DNA from: Colius striatus
Taxonomy: Eukaryota > Chordata > Aves > Coliiformes > Coliidae
Length of the DNA: 64,000 nt
Assembly: GCF_028858725.1 (NCBI RefSeq)
Contig: NC_084765.1
Span: 7,705,501-7,769,500 of the forward strand
Reading direction: 5' to 3'
Below, one piece after another: positions 26,901 to 41,341 of this stretch. Below the pieces are notes generated by a model, which saw only the letters and a program-made list of their open reading frames with translations, was not told where the DNA came from and did not search any database. How positions within the stretch are numbered: position 1 is the first letter of the stretch; each line of letters starts with the position of its first letter. The position numbers were made by a program, and so were the translations under genes.

Positions 26901-29900
26901 GTTGGATTTTTGCAATACGGTAAATAAATTCTTTTATGCCAGCTACTAACAAAGGCTGTGATTTTAGCTTATAGACACAGATCCCAGAAGATAAAAAGCA
27001 CGCAATAGCAAATTGAGATATTCTTCAGGAGAAAAACTTTACTCCAAGCATGAAACTGTCCCCTATATTTCTGACAACTTTGTTTAATCCACTTTGGATG
27101 TTAAGTGTTATCCAAGTTATTCCTGATTTAATCTGATGGAAACATAAACCAAGCCCAGGAAGTGAAACAAGCAAGTAATTCTCCCTGTATTCCATTCAGT
27201 GAGTTTTATAGGTATTTATAGGTATTGCAGTTTGAAAACCTATCAAAAAAAAAAAAAAAAACAACCCCACCACCCCAACAAACCAAGCTTGCTGTTTCTA
27301 TGTGCACTAAAGAGTTTAAGGAGCTATGTACTCTGCATATATGAGGTGTGACTGCCATATTGCATACAGTTATCCAGTAAATAATGCTGCAGACATTTGA
27401 CTAAATGTGAAGCTAATTTTTTCTGGGTTCTTTGGTTTATTTTTTTTATCTGTAAAATCAAAGCCAATTCATATAACACAGATTTTATCCAGAAAAAAAA
27501 AACTGCATCATTGAAGCACTCTTGGTTCAGATGTGAGTAGGGTAATGAGAAGCATACTTCAGGAGTAATCTTGGCTTTTAAATGTCACCCTTGCAAGAAC
27601 ACAGTGAACCTGCTGTCTTTCTAGACATGCCTCAACATAATCTTGTGTGCTTTACACAGACATGTTTAGCACAAACTTTAAAGCAACTCTTTGAAGCATC
27701 TTACATGAATAAAGCGATTCATCGGATTTTTCAGATGAAATGTATCTAATACATAGCTTGAAAACCTGATGGAAACACATGAGCACTACTCAGAAAAGCC
27801 TACAGCACCCACAGCAAGTCAGGGAAATTGTTACTGGGGCAAGGAATTCTAGTCACAAGAATAGTGGGGTTTATGGTGGCATTTTTAAAGCAACATGTCA
27901 CATTTAAAAGTCAACACTGTTATTTACAAAACAAACAACAAATAAAGTTGACCAATCTCTCTCTGAAGGAACAAAAAGAATATAAACACAATAAAGGCTT
28001 GAATGTATCTGCTCTAGCAACTTCTGAGTATATATACTTAGGGCTGACTTTCAAGACCCAGTACAAATTCTCAACATCTGATTTGTTTTGATTTGAATGG
28101 AAATTGGGTCAAGCCTTCAATTGTTTCTGTAATACTAATATGACCATAATGTGCAGCTGGAATGGCAGCCTAAACTTTCACTTAGCTCTGTAGGCTTGTA
28201 CCAAGTTATATCAGTAGACAGTTTTATTTCACTTTTCATTTTTTCTTAAATGCCACTCAACAGTATTCAGATTCCAAACTGACCTTTGTCTTTATACTAA
28301 GCTTTTCTTATCAGCAGCAAAATCACTATGTCTTCCACACAGCTGATCTGTCACTGTGTTTGGAATAATCCTTTACCCTAACATTTGGTGCTGACTATTA
28401 ATAAATTAAGAACTAACAGCAAAATAGTTACCCTTTCACCTAGGAAAATACTGGTGGCCACCACAGAATGCTCCCTCAGTGACACAGTGTTTTGCCCCGT
28501 ATAATTGATGCAAACATGTAACAGGATACTGTTACGTTCTCTGCACTAGCTGTCACTTTCACACACATAACATTTGTCTCCATGCTATGGCAGCTGCAAT
28601 AGTCTACTGCAAGGGTTTTTTTTAGTTTGTTTGTTAGAAGTAACTCTGCTTTTAATGTCAAACTATTGCTTTATTGCGACAAGAAAGATAAACCTTATTT
28701 TTTCCCCCAAATGCTACAGATAATGGTGGTATATAACATTATCTTACATTTCACTTCCAGATAAATTTGAACCTTCCAACAAAAGCCAAAAGTATTTATT
28801 TCCAGCTTATATATACAATGTGTACAACTGAAAATTGGCAAACCTCTCTTATCTGTTAGTAGCAAATGCATCATAAATTACAGTGCACAGAAAAATTCAG
28901 CAGTTCACCTTGCACAAGCATATAATTCATACAACACTGCAGATGAAGGAGCAGAGATCTCTTTTCTCCACTACCCATAAATTAACCTCCAACTTTGTTT
29001 TATGCATCTGCCAGCACAGTGGTGAACTGAGGTGTTGCAGGCGCCATTGTGATGAACTAAGGAAATGCTAAGGTCTGTTGCTTTACCTCATCAATCTGGA
29101 ACCCAAATGGAGCTTTCCCTGAAGGTTGCCTCCAAACACATTCCTGAGGAGCACTGACTGGTGACCAGAGCTGCTGGCTGGAAAAAAAACAAGTTATGCA
29201 GAATAGGAACAGTGTTAACAGCTCTTCACCAAGACACATGACTGCTTTAAGAAAGTCTTTTTACTGGTACTGAGTAAGAGGCTGACCTGTCTTTGCAGCA
29301 GATAAAGTGTTCCAAAAGCAAGGCTTGGGCTTGGTTGTTTTTTGGTTGTTTGTTTTCAAATTAACAATGTTGTAATTTCACATGGTAGTTTTTTTCCTCC
29401 ACATTGTTCACATACTAATCAAAGTTAAGAATCAGACTGTACATAGGGTAATGCAACCACTGAAGATGTTTGTTCACTCTCTTAACATAGGCAGTAGAAA
29501 GTGCCATGAAAGGATATTCCTTCCACAGCATTTAAGGCCCTATATGGAACTAGCTAGCAAACATGGATTTTATTCTCAACCTGTTCAGTAACCCAAGGGA
29601 GTACCTTCCTTCTTCACTTTCTTTCTCCACAGCCTAGAAATGGCAGCACTTGCTTTTTTTTGGTAAAACTAATATTTCTAGTAAGAAAAAAAAATGAAAG
29701 ACGTTAAAAAGGACAGTATAAGTGTCATTACAAGGATTTTTTTAGTGACAAAAATATTTATCTGAGCTGTATCTACAACAGAGGCTAATAACAACAAACA
29801 TTATTTACAAAGGATAAATTTAACTATACAAACTGGCACTGAATTATCTAATTGTCATTTTCTCTCGCCCACATGCACTCCAGATTAAGCATCTATTCAC

Positions 29901-32900
29901 AACTGCTTTAAAGTTTTCAAACTATTTATAACTCTCCTAAACACTGAAATAATGTATTTACATCAGGATTAATCATCACTATAATTTAATTAGCATTTGA
30001 CAAGAATTGATTTGGCAGAACTTTTTCCCTTAAAAATAGGAAATGGCCAGAAACTAAATACACAGTTTTTTCTCTCCATCTGCTTCTGGTAAGATGCATT
30101 CTTCAACTGCTAATTCAGTCAAGATTTCAGCTTCATTTATCCAGTTAATTAGAGTCAGATGCTGACAGCATCAAGATTGTAAATCAAATCTGGGTATGCG
30201 GGCAAAAAAAAAGCTGCTGCTAACACCACTGTACATGTTTTGATTCCTTGCAGACCTACATATGAGAGAATACAATGAACTAGTAGCACACTGGGAACAG
30301 AGTTACAATTAGATTCCATAAAAGATATGCCTAAAAGTTATTCACCTTGTAAACATTTGGACTCAAAAGCCAAGTCTAGAACCTCACACTACTGCCTGCC
30401 AATCTGCAGAGGAAACTGAAGTTGAGTCTCCTACTTTTAGGGCCCTGGCTCCAGCTAGTAGGGCTGCTATAAGAAATTCTTTTCCATCTCTTTCAATTCT
30501 GTTTTGAATGACAGTGCTATGGACCCCTGTATCTTGGGCAAAGTCTGATCACTCAACCACTGACCAGGAGCTCACAGAGCATACTTCTCAGATCCTCTAC
30601 CTTAGATCCAGTCAACCCTAAGCGCCCCAGACTAATGAAGAGGAGGACAGTTTGGGCTATGTAGAAAGATACAGTTTTAGTATCTGTAGAACTTCAAATA
30701 TCAAATGAAGTATGCAGGATAGATACAACCAGAATAAAGCAGCACATGTGCTGGAGTTTTCAAAAATCATAGTTTTGTTCTTGAGAACTCCTGCATTTAT
30801 ACAATTTTAGAGGGCAACAAGGAGATGTTCATGGTCCCATCTAGTATTTTTGTGCACTTTTCTGTTTAAGTGATCCCATCTGTGTCACCAACAAAGAAAG
30901 CAAATCAGAAATTACAGAATATTCTACCATAGCTCCTACTTGCTATCTTTATGCTTAGATTGACCAAGAACTCTGAACAGATTGAGAATAGGCCACAATA
31001 CCAAAAAAGCTAAAAGAAAAAAACGTTGTAGTATATAATTTTCTCCCTACAAAACTAAAAGCAAATAAACCAGACCATAATTTTAAAGCACAGAACAAGT
31101 TATTTCAGAACGTAAAGATTAAAAAGACCCTTGGGATTTCTATTGAAAACGTACAATGTTGAGTACCAGTTCTAAAATGATCTATATGCACAAAGTATAC
31201 ACATTGTTTAAGGATATATAGACTTCTGGGTCACTAAGTCCAGCCTCAAACTATCAAAGTGTTTTCCCGTATATTTACAATATTCCCCAAGTAAGACTGT
31301 ATTTCTTTTCACTCTACTTTAGAAATAGTCAGTTAAGCTCTAATTAACTAACTACAATCCATAAGCAATCAAAATTGGCTTTTAAAAAAAACTATTTAGA
31401 TAGTAAGTGCCAAATTAGGCAAACCTTCCTAAACTTGACAAAAACTTCTCTTCTCATGAAAATCTGCAATATACAATGGCATTCCTCAACTCGCATTCTC
31501 AATGTATCCTTTCTCAAGGTCTTGCAATTTTGCCACATTTCAAGTCACACAGTTTGGCCTCAAAAATATTTACTTACCATAGTGTTAGTGCTTTTCATTT
31601 TACGGACTAAGAGCCCTTCATCAGAAGCATGGGAGCTGAACACCACTTCTGGGACTCAGCATTAACATTTTTGTCTTTTGAGCATCCCACTCAGAAGTTT
31701 TAGATACTCACCCAATTACAGAACCATTCCAAATGCTACAATTTATGGGGTGAGGAAGATCATGGCAAAGGGTTAGAAGATCATTTTAACTACATGTGGT
31801 AACTCAGGGAGATTATGCTGGATACCTGAAAACAAATACAAAGCTAACATGCCTTGAACCAACCAAAGAAGCAAAAAGCAGATTTATACAGGAAATGACA
31901 TTTTCTTTTCAAGTGCTCTAGTTCCACACTGATACCATGTGGCACTCCTTTCCCATCTCTCTGTGGATTCCTGCTGACAGCAATTCACTGCCTTTACTTA
32001 GAGAAATTTTAACAATCTTAGGCAGAAATATCTTTGCAGCAGCAATGAAAAACTCACCATTCATTCCGGCAGGTAGCACAGCCACATGTTTTTCAGGTGC
32101 AAGACAACAAAAAATGCAGCCAAGGTGAGGAACATGGTCAAGAGCAGGCCAGGCAAGTATAACTGCCCTGGGAGGTGGCCACACCAGATCATCAGATCCC
32201 ATGTAGTAAGAAAACCAAAGACCAATCTGCTCAAAGGAAAAAACATTGCAGTGGACTACAAAACTTGCTTAATCAGTAAGTCCACACCTCCACAGAAAAT
32301 ACTAAGCTTTGGAAAGAATGGACATAAACATACAGATCTATGTGAGCCAATCTTCCTTTCCTGGAAAAGTTGTCCCTTACAATTGCAAAAGGTTGGTGTC
32401 CTCCCACATCATGAGGGATGTCCTGCAGTCTCAGATGAGATACAGCTTATGGACACGTCACACATAATCGCAATTCTAAACTGAGGCCTGTCATCTCCTC
32501 CGTCTCTAAGGCAGTAGACTACAAAACAATAATATAAACTGGCGATATAAACAGACAGACCAGACTAGTTCTCAACATACTGCTTAATTTTCCCTCCATT
32601 GGTGACATATAGAGCTGAAACAAAGTCTGACACTTAACTCGTGTCCAAAGCCTTGTTGTTTCCAGGCTTTGGTAAGAAACAAATGCCCCAAACTAGCTCT
32701 TGCTTTCAGTTATAAAAGCAAAGATCACAAATGATTTATCCTTGACACTAAACCACGGTCGATATTTCCACCAATTATCCCAAGTTATTAGGGTCTTTTT
32801 AAAAACACTTATCTTCTTGCTGCAGCTATTTAATTTGTCTTGGTTATTGTGAGTAAAGTGAATTGTCAGAGTTATGCCATCTGGGTTTGCATTCTTATTA

Positions 32901-35900
32901 CTGAAAAATAATTTTTCTTTTAATTATGTATATTTTTAAAAACCCACACTGAGACATCAATAATACTCCAAATGGGAAAGTGTTTTTCAATAAACACTGC
33001 CCAAATACACACATTCTCAATCTGCATATGGTTTTTTAATCTTTCAGGTATGTACGCATATATGTCACTTGTATAAGAGCATCTAAAAGCTCTACATGTT
33101 TACTTCCAAATCCTCAATCTTCCCGAATCTAAAATCTTACCTTCCATTATATTTGACAATTCACTCCAAGTTCAAGATTTATCTATTCTTTCTATAACCT
33201 ACATTTCTGTTTTACCAGAGTACCAACCTAAGCTACTAAACAATACTCTTTCCAAGCCAGCAAATGATCTCATTTCATACGCACATTCTCTGTCTGGGTC
33301 CAGGTCCCTACAAAGCAAGTACACAATGTGATTTCCTGCAAAAAAACCCCTCTGAAATCAGTCAGACTGTCAAGAAACTCAGATTAGACTTGGCAAAAGG
33401 TTCACAAAGGCTTAGCCAAATTGGCTGTTTCTGATTTCTGATGACACCTAAAAACGTGTTTGAGCCACTACAGTTTTATGGATCATAATCCCAATGAAGC
33501 AAACTCCTTTTTCTTTTCCAGACTGATTCCCTCCCACGATACCACAAACCTGATCTGCAATAAGCAAGTCCTTACTGAGGTATTACATATAAAATTACAC
33601 CATTATATAGATATTAAGCAATGTCATAAGATCTACAAAAATGAAAAACCCCTTTGTAATCAGAATTCTCCCCCAAATCACCACTGAACAACTTCATACC
33701 CACAAAGCATAACAATATTGTTTCAAGAATAATACTTCATGGAAACCAAAATATATTCTCCACATGAAATAGGTAAGCCTAAGACATAACTAACATCTAT
33801 TGCAGTTCTCTACAGCATCTAAACCTAAAAACCACGGAAGGAGGCGCATGGCAGACACATTAATATAAAGTTAGTATTTAAAAATGCATGGGAAAAAATC
33901 CCTAAGTGTATTCCACTGCAACTGTGGATAAACTCAACTAAAGTTTTGTTGAATGTGAAAACAATCTAATTACAGTTACTATGTTGAAGATTTTAGCATA
34001 ATGGAGACAAGTTAGAAATATCTACAGCTCCACTGCAAACAAGCTAAACTCAAAACTCACTGCATTGTTGGTTTAGATCCGTATTTGTTAACTTACAATA
34101 CAAGAAGGTTGTCACTAACACCACTAGCTAAGCACAAAGCATACCAAATCCCCTTCTGGAAGACTGACAGAACACTGTTAGGAAATTTTAGTTTGCGTGT
34201 TATTTTTTTGAGGCAGGAAATGGATCTAACTATGAACTCACAGATATTTACTTATTATTGTACTCTGTTCTTTTGTGATCTAACTTGTGCTGCCTAGGAT
34301 AGAAGAGAAATCGCAAGTTTCTGGAATCCTTAAATGCAGTGTTTCCATAGTTTGAGGCTGATGCAGGGATCTGAGACAGAGAATGCATGATGTATCAACT
34401 CCTACCAACTTAATTTTAGTAGGTTTGCTTTATTTTCTTATACTTTGGTTGCTTTTCCAAGTGAACACAAGAGGGCACAACTCTTGTGCAATCTCAGGCT
34501 GTTTGTATTCAGCATGTGCCAAATTATGATCACTTCTTCCTCCATGCAAAGCATCCCTCCATGGAAAGCTAACACATCAAAACAAGGCAAAGCAGAAGAC
34601 TAGAAATCTTATGTACGTATAATTTCAGCTACCATATGAAAACTAAAATGCTGCAAGTGAAATAACATAAGATTGCCATGTGATAAATTAGGACCTCAAG
34701 AAGCAATGTGTGGCGTGTACAAGTTAAAATATCTATTTCAGGAAATCTGACACTGATTCAACTAACATCTGAAGATCTTGAATATAAAGCATCATGGAAA
34801 ACGAAATACAGAATGACTCAGGAAGAGGATCAGCCTGATAACAGGAGGGAAACAAAATGAGAATATAGGATTCCTCCCTGCATTAGTCCTTTGAGGCCAA
34901 GCTTAACAGTCTATTTTTAACACAATGATATATAAAAAAAAGAAGAAGATTGAGTTTGGCAGACTAGTAGTTTCTGTACAACAGTACATCAGATATTCCA
35001 CTTAAATAGAACATTTTGTACTTGAGCATAATCCAAAATAACTTCTAAAATTTTAGGTATAAAAAATAGGTAATGGTCAAAAACAGAATAAGTCTTTTCC
35101 TAGTTAAGAAATAAAGAGATGATCAGATGATATATGTATTTGGAAGATATATGTAAGTACCAAGAAGCCAACCAAAAATCAGGGGCTGGTAAGAAACACT
35201 GATCAGCGTTGACAGCACTGCTGGTGCAGCTTCCACTAACAGCTCAAGTACCTTTTACAAATGTTTCTTCCCAATGCATAATTGGAAGGTTTACTGGCCA
35301 TACCAGGCACCTGGCCATCTCCATACTACCTTGCTAAGGCTAATGAAAAAGCCCTGCCTTTGGCTGTGCAGCACCACACTGTGCCCTACATGCAGAAGTT
35401 TTCATTCCAGCATCTTGAGCCACTGACAAATCCCACCGTGCTGTGGTACCAACACACTCAGTAAAATGTGTTGCTCCCAAAAAGAGCAGTGATACTCTCA
35501 GCAGACAAGCTGAACCATTTTACTGAGCCTATCAGCACACTTCTTGCTGTATCAGTTATATTATTTGCAACATCACTCCTGCCTCCAGAGGAACTGAGCC
35601 CATGAAGTCACCTGCCCAAAGAAGAATGGTGCTCTTACAACATATGGTAATGCTACTAGTAAATGAAAGCTCCTGGCTTTTGCACATATTGACAATTCAT
35701 ATAAGCAACAAACTGTTCTGTCTTCTTGGTTTAAAAACATCTGTCTTCATGAGGAAGGTAAAGCCTAAGGAAATCTACTGTGAGGTCTGGATGAGAAAGA
35801 TGCAGTCTGAAAGGCAGCTCACAAAAAACACACAAATGAAAATAGGGACTGACATCAACTCTACTGTGGAAATATGCTCTAAAAAGGACTGTAATGTACA

Positions 35901-36479
35901 GACATAATTAGAGAGTAGATTCAATGTATATATATTCTGTAGTTCCTAAGACACATCACAAATCTGAGATTAGCTTTGACTATAAGATTTTAAATCTTTT
36001 TCACCTTCATATCAGCACAACTGTTTTTCCAAAGTAAATACCTTGGTTTTGCTATTAAAATTTTAAAAAGCAGGGATTGGACTGGAAAGGCTCCTGTCAT
36101 GACATCACTGTCAATTTTCATGGGCATTTCTGACATTATCAGACAGTATGGTTAAATTTGTGACAGGACTGAAATACAACAATGCTCAGCATCAAGATGA
36201 TTGGCTGTAGGTGCTCAGATGTGTCTGAAACTCCACCTTCCTCCTAGGAAAGGGTCTTCCTCACATTCCTCCATTCCTCATCCTGCACTTCAGATGCCTG
36301 TGTCATCTTGTTGGATATAGATGGCTGGCTCACTGTTCTTTGAAATTAAGCCCAGTACAAAGAACACTCTAACAGCAATCAAGGTGTCCAGAAAGCAAGA
36401 AAGCCAAGAGTAGAAACTCCTCAGCGACAAAAAAAGTTCAAAACACTTTACACAAAATTGCCCTGTGTACTAGACTGCA
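23931..36479. other. intergenic, no gene recognised
   Basis: AT-rich non-coding DNA. It includes a 17-base A run at 27245-27261 followed by a C/A-rich stretch, and other short A runs. Open frames of up to 132 codons (32086-32484 plus) and others near 26404-26697 and 35602-35907 show no recognisable domain and no coding context. No RNA gene was recognised. Confidence 0.65.
27245..27261 (+). repeat. A17 tract
   Basis: An uninterrupted run of 17 A residues is followed by a C/A-rich stretch (CAACCCCACCACCCCAACAA). It may be the tail of an old retroposed sequence, but no body upstream was recognised. Confidence 0.8.
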
Positions 36480-36705
36480 TCATAGAATGGTAGGATTGGA
36501 AGGGACCTTTAGAGATCATCTAGTCCAACCCCCCTGCAGAAGCAGGTTGACCTAGATCAGGTCGCATAGGAACATGTCCAAGCAGATCTTGAAGATCTCC
36601 AAGGAAGGAGACTCCACACCCTCCCTGGGCAGCCTGTGCCAGGGCTCCCTCACCTGGACAGTAAAATAGTTTTTTCTGATATTTAAGTGGAACTTTCTGT
36701 GTTCC
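36480..36705 (-). mobile_element. CR1 LINE 3' end, antisense
   Basis: The plus strand opens with TCATAGAATGGTAGGATTGG, the reverse complement of the CR1 3' terminus, and continues with AAGGGACCTTTAGAGATCAT, CTAGTCCAACCCCCCTGCAG, GGAGACTCCACACCCTCCCT and GGGCAGCCTGTGCCAGGGCT. Similarity runs to about the TTTCTGTGTTCC motif near 36700. The copy is 5'-truncated, well preserved and closely related to the shorter one at 41246-41341. Antisense open frames across it are incidental. Confidence 0.93.
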
Positions 36706-39700
36706 AAAACACAAGGAAAACAAAGGCATCTGCTACCTCTCCTACTGCTCATCAGAAACAAAAAGTAACATTTTTCTCTTCTTTTCTTATATTAGCAAGT
36801 GCACTATGTTTGTCCTCAATATAAAGACATAACTGAAAAATAAAGTGCTTCTCCAGCTCAGGTAAAAATGAGGGAAAGCAGTTCTAGTATGTCCCGTGTT
36901 GAATACAAAAAGAGAGCAAGTTCACGAGGAGAGAGTGGTATATAGAGGGAAAGGAATAAGCCCATCATCACACCAAAAGAATAGATTGCTGCTTCTGATC
37001 ATCAGCCACAGTGTATTGAAATAATGATCAAGACAAAATACAATTTCCAGAAACTACAGTCAAACAAAATCAAGACATGTTTAACTACATACTTTTGCCT
37101 ACTTCAGTAGTATTTGTACTGCTGAAGTAAATTTGTACCTACTTTGTAAGTTTGTCATAAAAGCAGAATTAATTTTTAATTCTTTCCAGAAGTAACCATT
37201 TCAAACAGGCTTTAAAAAAAAACAAAAAGCAAAGATCACATCAGCCTACATTAGTTTCTGGCTCGATTCTTTGAAATGCTATATATTATCACACACATGT
37301 TTGTTTTTATCAGTCAGTGTGGTTTATTGTTAGGGAAGTGTAGTATCAGCTGTCTCTTCCCTGCCATCAAAGCTACTTTGTTAAAGTTAATAGTGTTTGA
37401 CTTCCAGAGGATCTTTTACCAAAGTAACACAAAAACCTTCTGCTCATCATTATTTTTCCAGCAGTAAAGAAACCAAAAGGATGCACTATCCCCTTTACCT
37501 TTAAAAGAAAAAAATTACAAACTTGTTTCACTTATCCATTGAAAGAATTTAAGAATTCTGTTTGTCAACAGCAACACTAGCTGCGCTCAATCAAACTGCC
37601 AACTGCACACCACCACCCAGCAGACCACACTGTACAGGTGAATATCTGCCTTGATTTGTAGAAGCCTGCTGTAAAGAGTTTCCTATGCACCTACATCTGT
37701 CTGCCCTCCCTTCTCTCTACCGCTACCCCTTAACCATTGTACTACTTGCATTAACAGACATGGAACATTTAGCAATGCCCTGCCTCCAGACCCGGAGAAC
37801 ACATTACAAGAGTCTTAACTACAGAATATTTAGACAATACAATATTGATTTCATTAATTATTTCTGCTTAGTTTTAATATAGCCAATTATAAATAGAGAA
37901 GTTTTTGACAAGCCAAATAACTATCAAAAACACTTTCCAAATTATATCACATTTACTGTCACTGGTTTTTAGTCTCTTTGCATTTATACCCCTCCTCATC
38001 TCTGTTTTCTGCAAAACACTGATTTCAAGCATAAAGTTCTCTCCAAGCAAGTGAGTTGGTGGAGGGGCAAGATGGGACCAGCAATGCATTTCATTACTTT
38101 TAATCAGAAATCACTAATTCTATGAAGAACTATTAAATTTTAGAACGACAGGAACAGAACCAAACATCAACATTTATGCTGAAAAATACTTCTATTTAAA
38201 GCTTACATAAACAAAATGCTGTTGCTTTAAATGAAAACATGTTAATTTTTGTAAAAACCACTTAGGGATTGAACATGTGGATTTTAGTATAATACACATG
38301 TATCCTATTAACAGTAAAAATGCAAAGACATGATATAATCATCAGGAACTTGTTCCTGTATAGCACAAGTTCTCTTAAACATAACAAAACCCCAATAATC
38401 TTTAAAAAGATCAACACATTTTCAGATGTTAGAACAATCTGTCATATTCACAGACACTTGTAAATTCTAACAAATGTTTATCCACTCAAATACAAGAGGA
38501 CTCAAGTTCAGATCAATTTTACCTTATATATGTCAAATATTCTATAAAAGTCTTATATACTTCAATAACCTGCAGTAAGAGAAAAATAAAAAGAAGTATT
38601 TTATGCAGTATTAAGAAACATCCAATCTCTTGAAAAACACTACCATCAAATATTGTAAAAAGGAGAGGATTTATCTAATGCTTACAGTAACACTAATGTT
38701 ACCATTAGTGGTTTACAATAGATAGTTTTCCCATACACACATCCTTTTAAATATGAAGAGGAATTTTGTTTCAGCCATTTTAAGATGAATAATCTCAGTA
38801 CCATCTTTTCAACATGTACAAATGTATCAAGACTATTTATGGCATCTAGGAATATATAAGATCACTTCACTGCTAAATTGGTGTTGCTGAGGAACGAGCC
38901 TCTAAGGCAGGTATGCAGATGTGAACAAAGCCCTTGGTAGCTAGCACAAGGGGGAGTAGTTGGGTAATGTTAACAGGGCTTGTGACCCTGACGGGAAAGG
39001 TTCAAAACACAGGCTTACAGGACCCTCTCGCAGGCAGCCTCAGCCTACTGCAGACACAGCTGCTTTTCAGAAGCTTATTGACATGGCCTCAAACAAGCTC
39101 CTACCAAAAATCCATGAAAATCACCCTCTCCACACACATACTCCCAAGCATAGCTTTGGCATTTTCACTGTGCAGCTTTGACACAATGTTGGCAGCTGTT
39201 TTCTTTTTAAAAAGCAAAAATACTACAGCTGTAGTCTAGTTGCTATTTTTCCCTCAGATGCTATTTTTCCTCAACAGTCTAATGCTTGTGGGGAGAATTT
39301 CTTTAGGATTATTTCATCTTGGAAATACAGCAACACTGCAAATGAGTGAATTATGAGAAATGAGAGTATCACATAAGTCTATCTACTCCTGCATTTCAAT
39401 TCATTTTAAATGCTGTATGAAAATACTAAATGTCAGCTTTTCCTCCATCCTGAGGCAACTAAGTTGCAGTGCTCACTGAAATGTATTGAAAGGAGTTTCT
39501 AAGTCATTGGCCCTTGTGAATGTTGCTGTTTTACTGACAAAAGTGATCCCTCTGCAGATAGCTGGAAGGAGATCCTCAACCTAAGTTCATTGTCAGAGTT
39601 TACTGTGATATTCTTCCAGATTAATACAGCTGTAGCACTTCCTGTGTTCAGCTTGGAAATCACTTTCTCCAATAGCCAGGACCGTATTCTCTTTGAGGAC

Positions 39701-41245
39701 TCAGAATCCTTTTAGTTTCATATTTGCAAAACACTACCACCTTCTGTCTGTTACTAGCCATCTTTGCTGCTCCAGTTAAACACTGCTTCAAACAAAGCTT
39801 AAAAAGTAGTTATCACAACAAAAGAGATAACATTTCATCCTGAAGTGCCAAATGAAAACTGATTTAAAGTTTTTAACTCACCAAGCAACCATCATAACAA
39901 ATCTGAGAAAAAATAACTGTAAAACACCAGACAGAAAAATCCTCTATTCAGCAATTACTCTTACTAGTACTTATTCTACTTTTCAAATAACTTCATACAC
40001 ACAAAACCTCACTCAAATTCCACAGAAGTCTGAGAGCTCTTCACTGACTTCATACAGTTTGCTACACCACAGACCACAACCCATCCATTACCATTTTAAA
40101 AGCCACTAAAATACTAAAACTTCACACTCAGGGTATAATACATAGTTTAAAAAAAAATCAACAAAAAAACACCACCTTTTTAATTCTTACAATAATTTTT
40201 ATACAAGCTTTTTCATAAATGGAAAGGATCATCACCCCCATCAAGCTTTAAAACTATTACACTTCAACACCTGCAAGCAACTTTTGTCTCCACAGAATTG
40301 CTGATGTCTCACCACCTGAGAAGACCATGATCGTCATTAAAAGTAATGTAACAAAACCCCTTCAGTGCAACAGAATCTGAACTGCAGGTGCAATAAATCA
40401 GCCATTTAGTTTCATTATAAAGAGCATATTTACAGTGGAATCACTCCAAAAACATTAAAGATTTGCCAGTTAGTTACAGTCTTCCCTCAGAATAAAGTAA
40501 ATATAAACAGTATTCCTACTTCTGTAAGTTAAGTGAAGATTTTCATCTGGAAGAAAAACTTTCCTCATTTAAATCTATGTTTTTCTTTTTCTTTTTTACT
40601 TACTGCACACTATTGTTAACCAAAGGAAAGATTTAAGGGTTTTTAACCAAAGTATCTGTAAGTTCCAAGTAAAGACTTGACAGGACCCAGCTTGCCAAGA
40701 ACTGTGTTTTCTACCAGTAAGCAAGGAAATCTATCCAGATTTTTTTTCTTTTTTAAAAAAAGAAGAAATTACCTTTAGAATTAATTTTCTCTTCTAATGA
40801 TTCTGTGTGCTCACCACCCAACACAAACACACACCTTTGTCCAAGGACAGGGAGCACCCCGGGGGACTGTGGTGGTGGCAAGGTCACCCAGGCCAGATCT
40901 AGGCAGCCATTTTACCTTTTAGGACACAGGCCCAGGCAAGAGGGTTGGGCCAACCTGGTGCTCCTAGGTGTGGCTGTTCCTCAGACTTGGTCACTGCCCT
41001 CTCCTGTTGCCCACAGGTTGTTTCTTGGCGTTTTTGTGAGCAAGACCCAACGTTTCATTGAGAAGTACCATTTCCTCCAATGGCTACAGATCTGGTGGCT
41101 GGGATGGGAGGGGAAGCACAGGCACTACTGCCAGAAATGGTGGAGAAATGGTTGGGAGTAGAGAAGAGATCTTAACCTTTGAGTGTGTGTTTTAAGGAAT
41201 GGAGTAGTCTTTTTAGGCTTTGCATTTGACCTTACATCAAGAAAA
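36706..41245. other. intergenic, no gene recognised
   Basis: Mostly AT-rich and non-coding, with an 8-bp stem, 4-base loop inverted repeat at 38691-38710. A GC-richer islet at about 40805-41165 contains a 118-codon open frame on the plus strand. That frame is tryptophan-rich and resembles no protein I know. The GC-rich patch may be an unrecognised insertion. Confidence 0.6.
38691..38710. repeat. inverted repeat CACTAATG-TTAC-CATTAGTG
   Basis: A perfect 8-bp stem encloses a 4-base loop. It lies in AT-rich intergenic DNA with no gene nearby. Confidence 0.85.
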
Positions 41246-41341
41246 TCATAGAATGGTAGGAGTTGGAAGGAACCTTTAGAGGTCATTTAGTCCAACCCCC
41301 CTGCAGAAGCAAGTGCACCTAGATCAGGTAGCACGGGAATG
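41246..41341 (-). mobile_element. short CR1 LINE 3' end, antisense
   Basis: The plus strand begins TCATAGAATGGTAGGAGTTG and continues through a block nearly identical to the start of the 36480-36705 copy, including AGTCCAACCCCCCTGCAGAA and CTAGATCAGGT. It stops after about 95 bp, a severe 5' truncation. Both copies share the CCCCCCTGCAGAAGCA variant, so they belong to the same CR1 subfamily. Confidence 0.9.

Noticed and set aside
32086..32484. 132-codon plus-strand frame
   Set aside because: Composition is not protein-like, no known motif is present, and it overlaps other frames in both directions.
36520..36761. Two overlapping 69-codon minus-strand frames
   Set aside because: They lie in the CR1 3' region at 36480-36705, which is non-coding in full-length elements.
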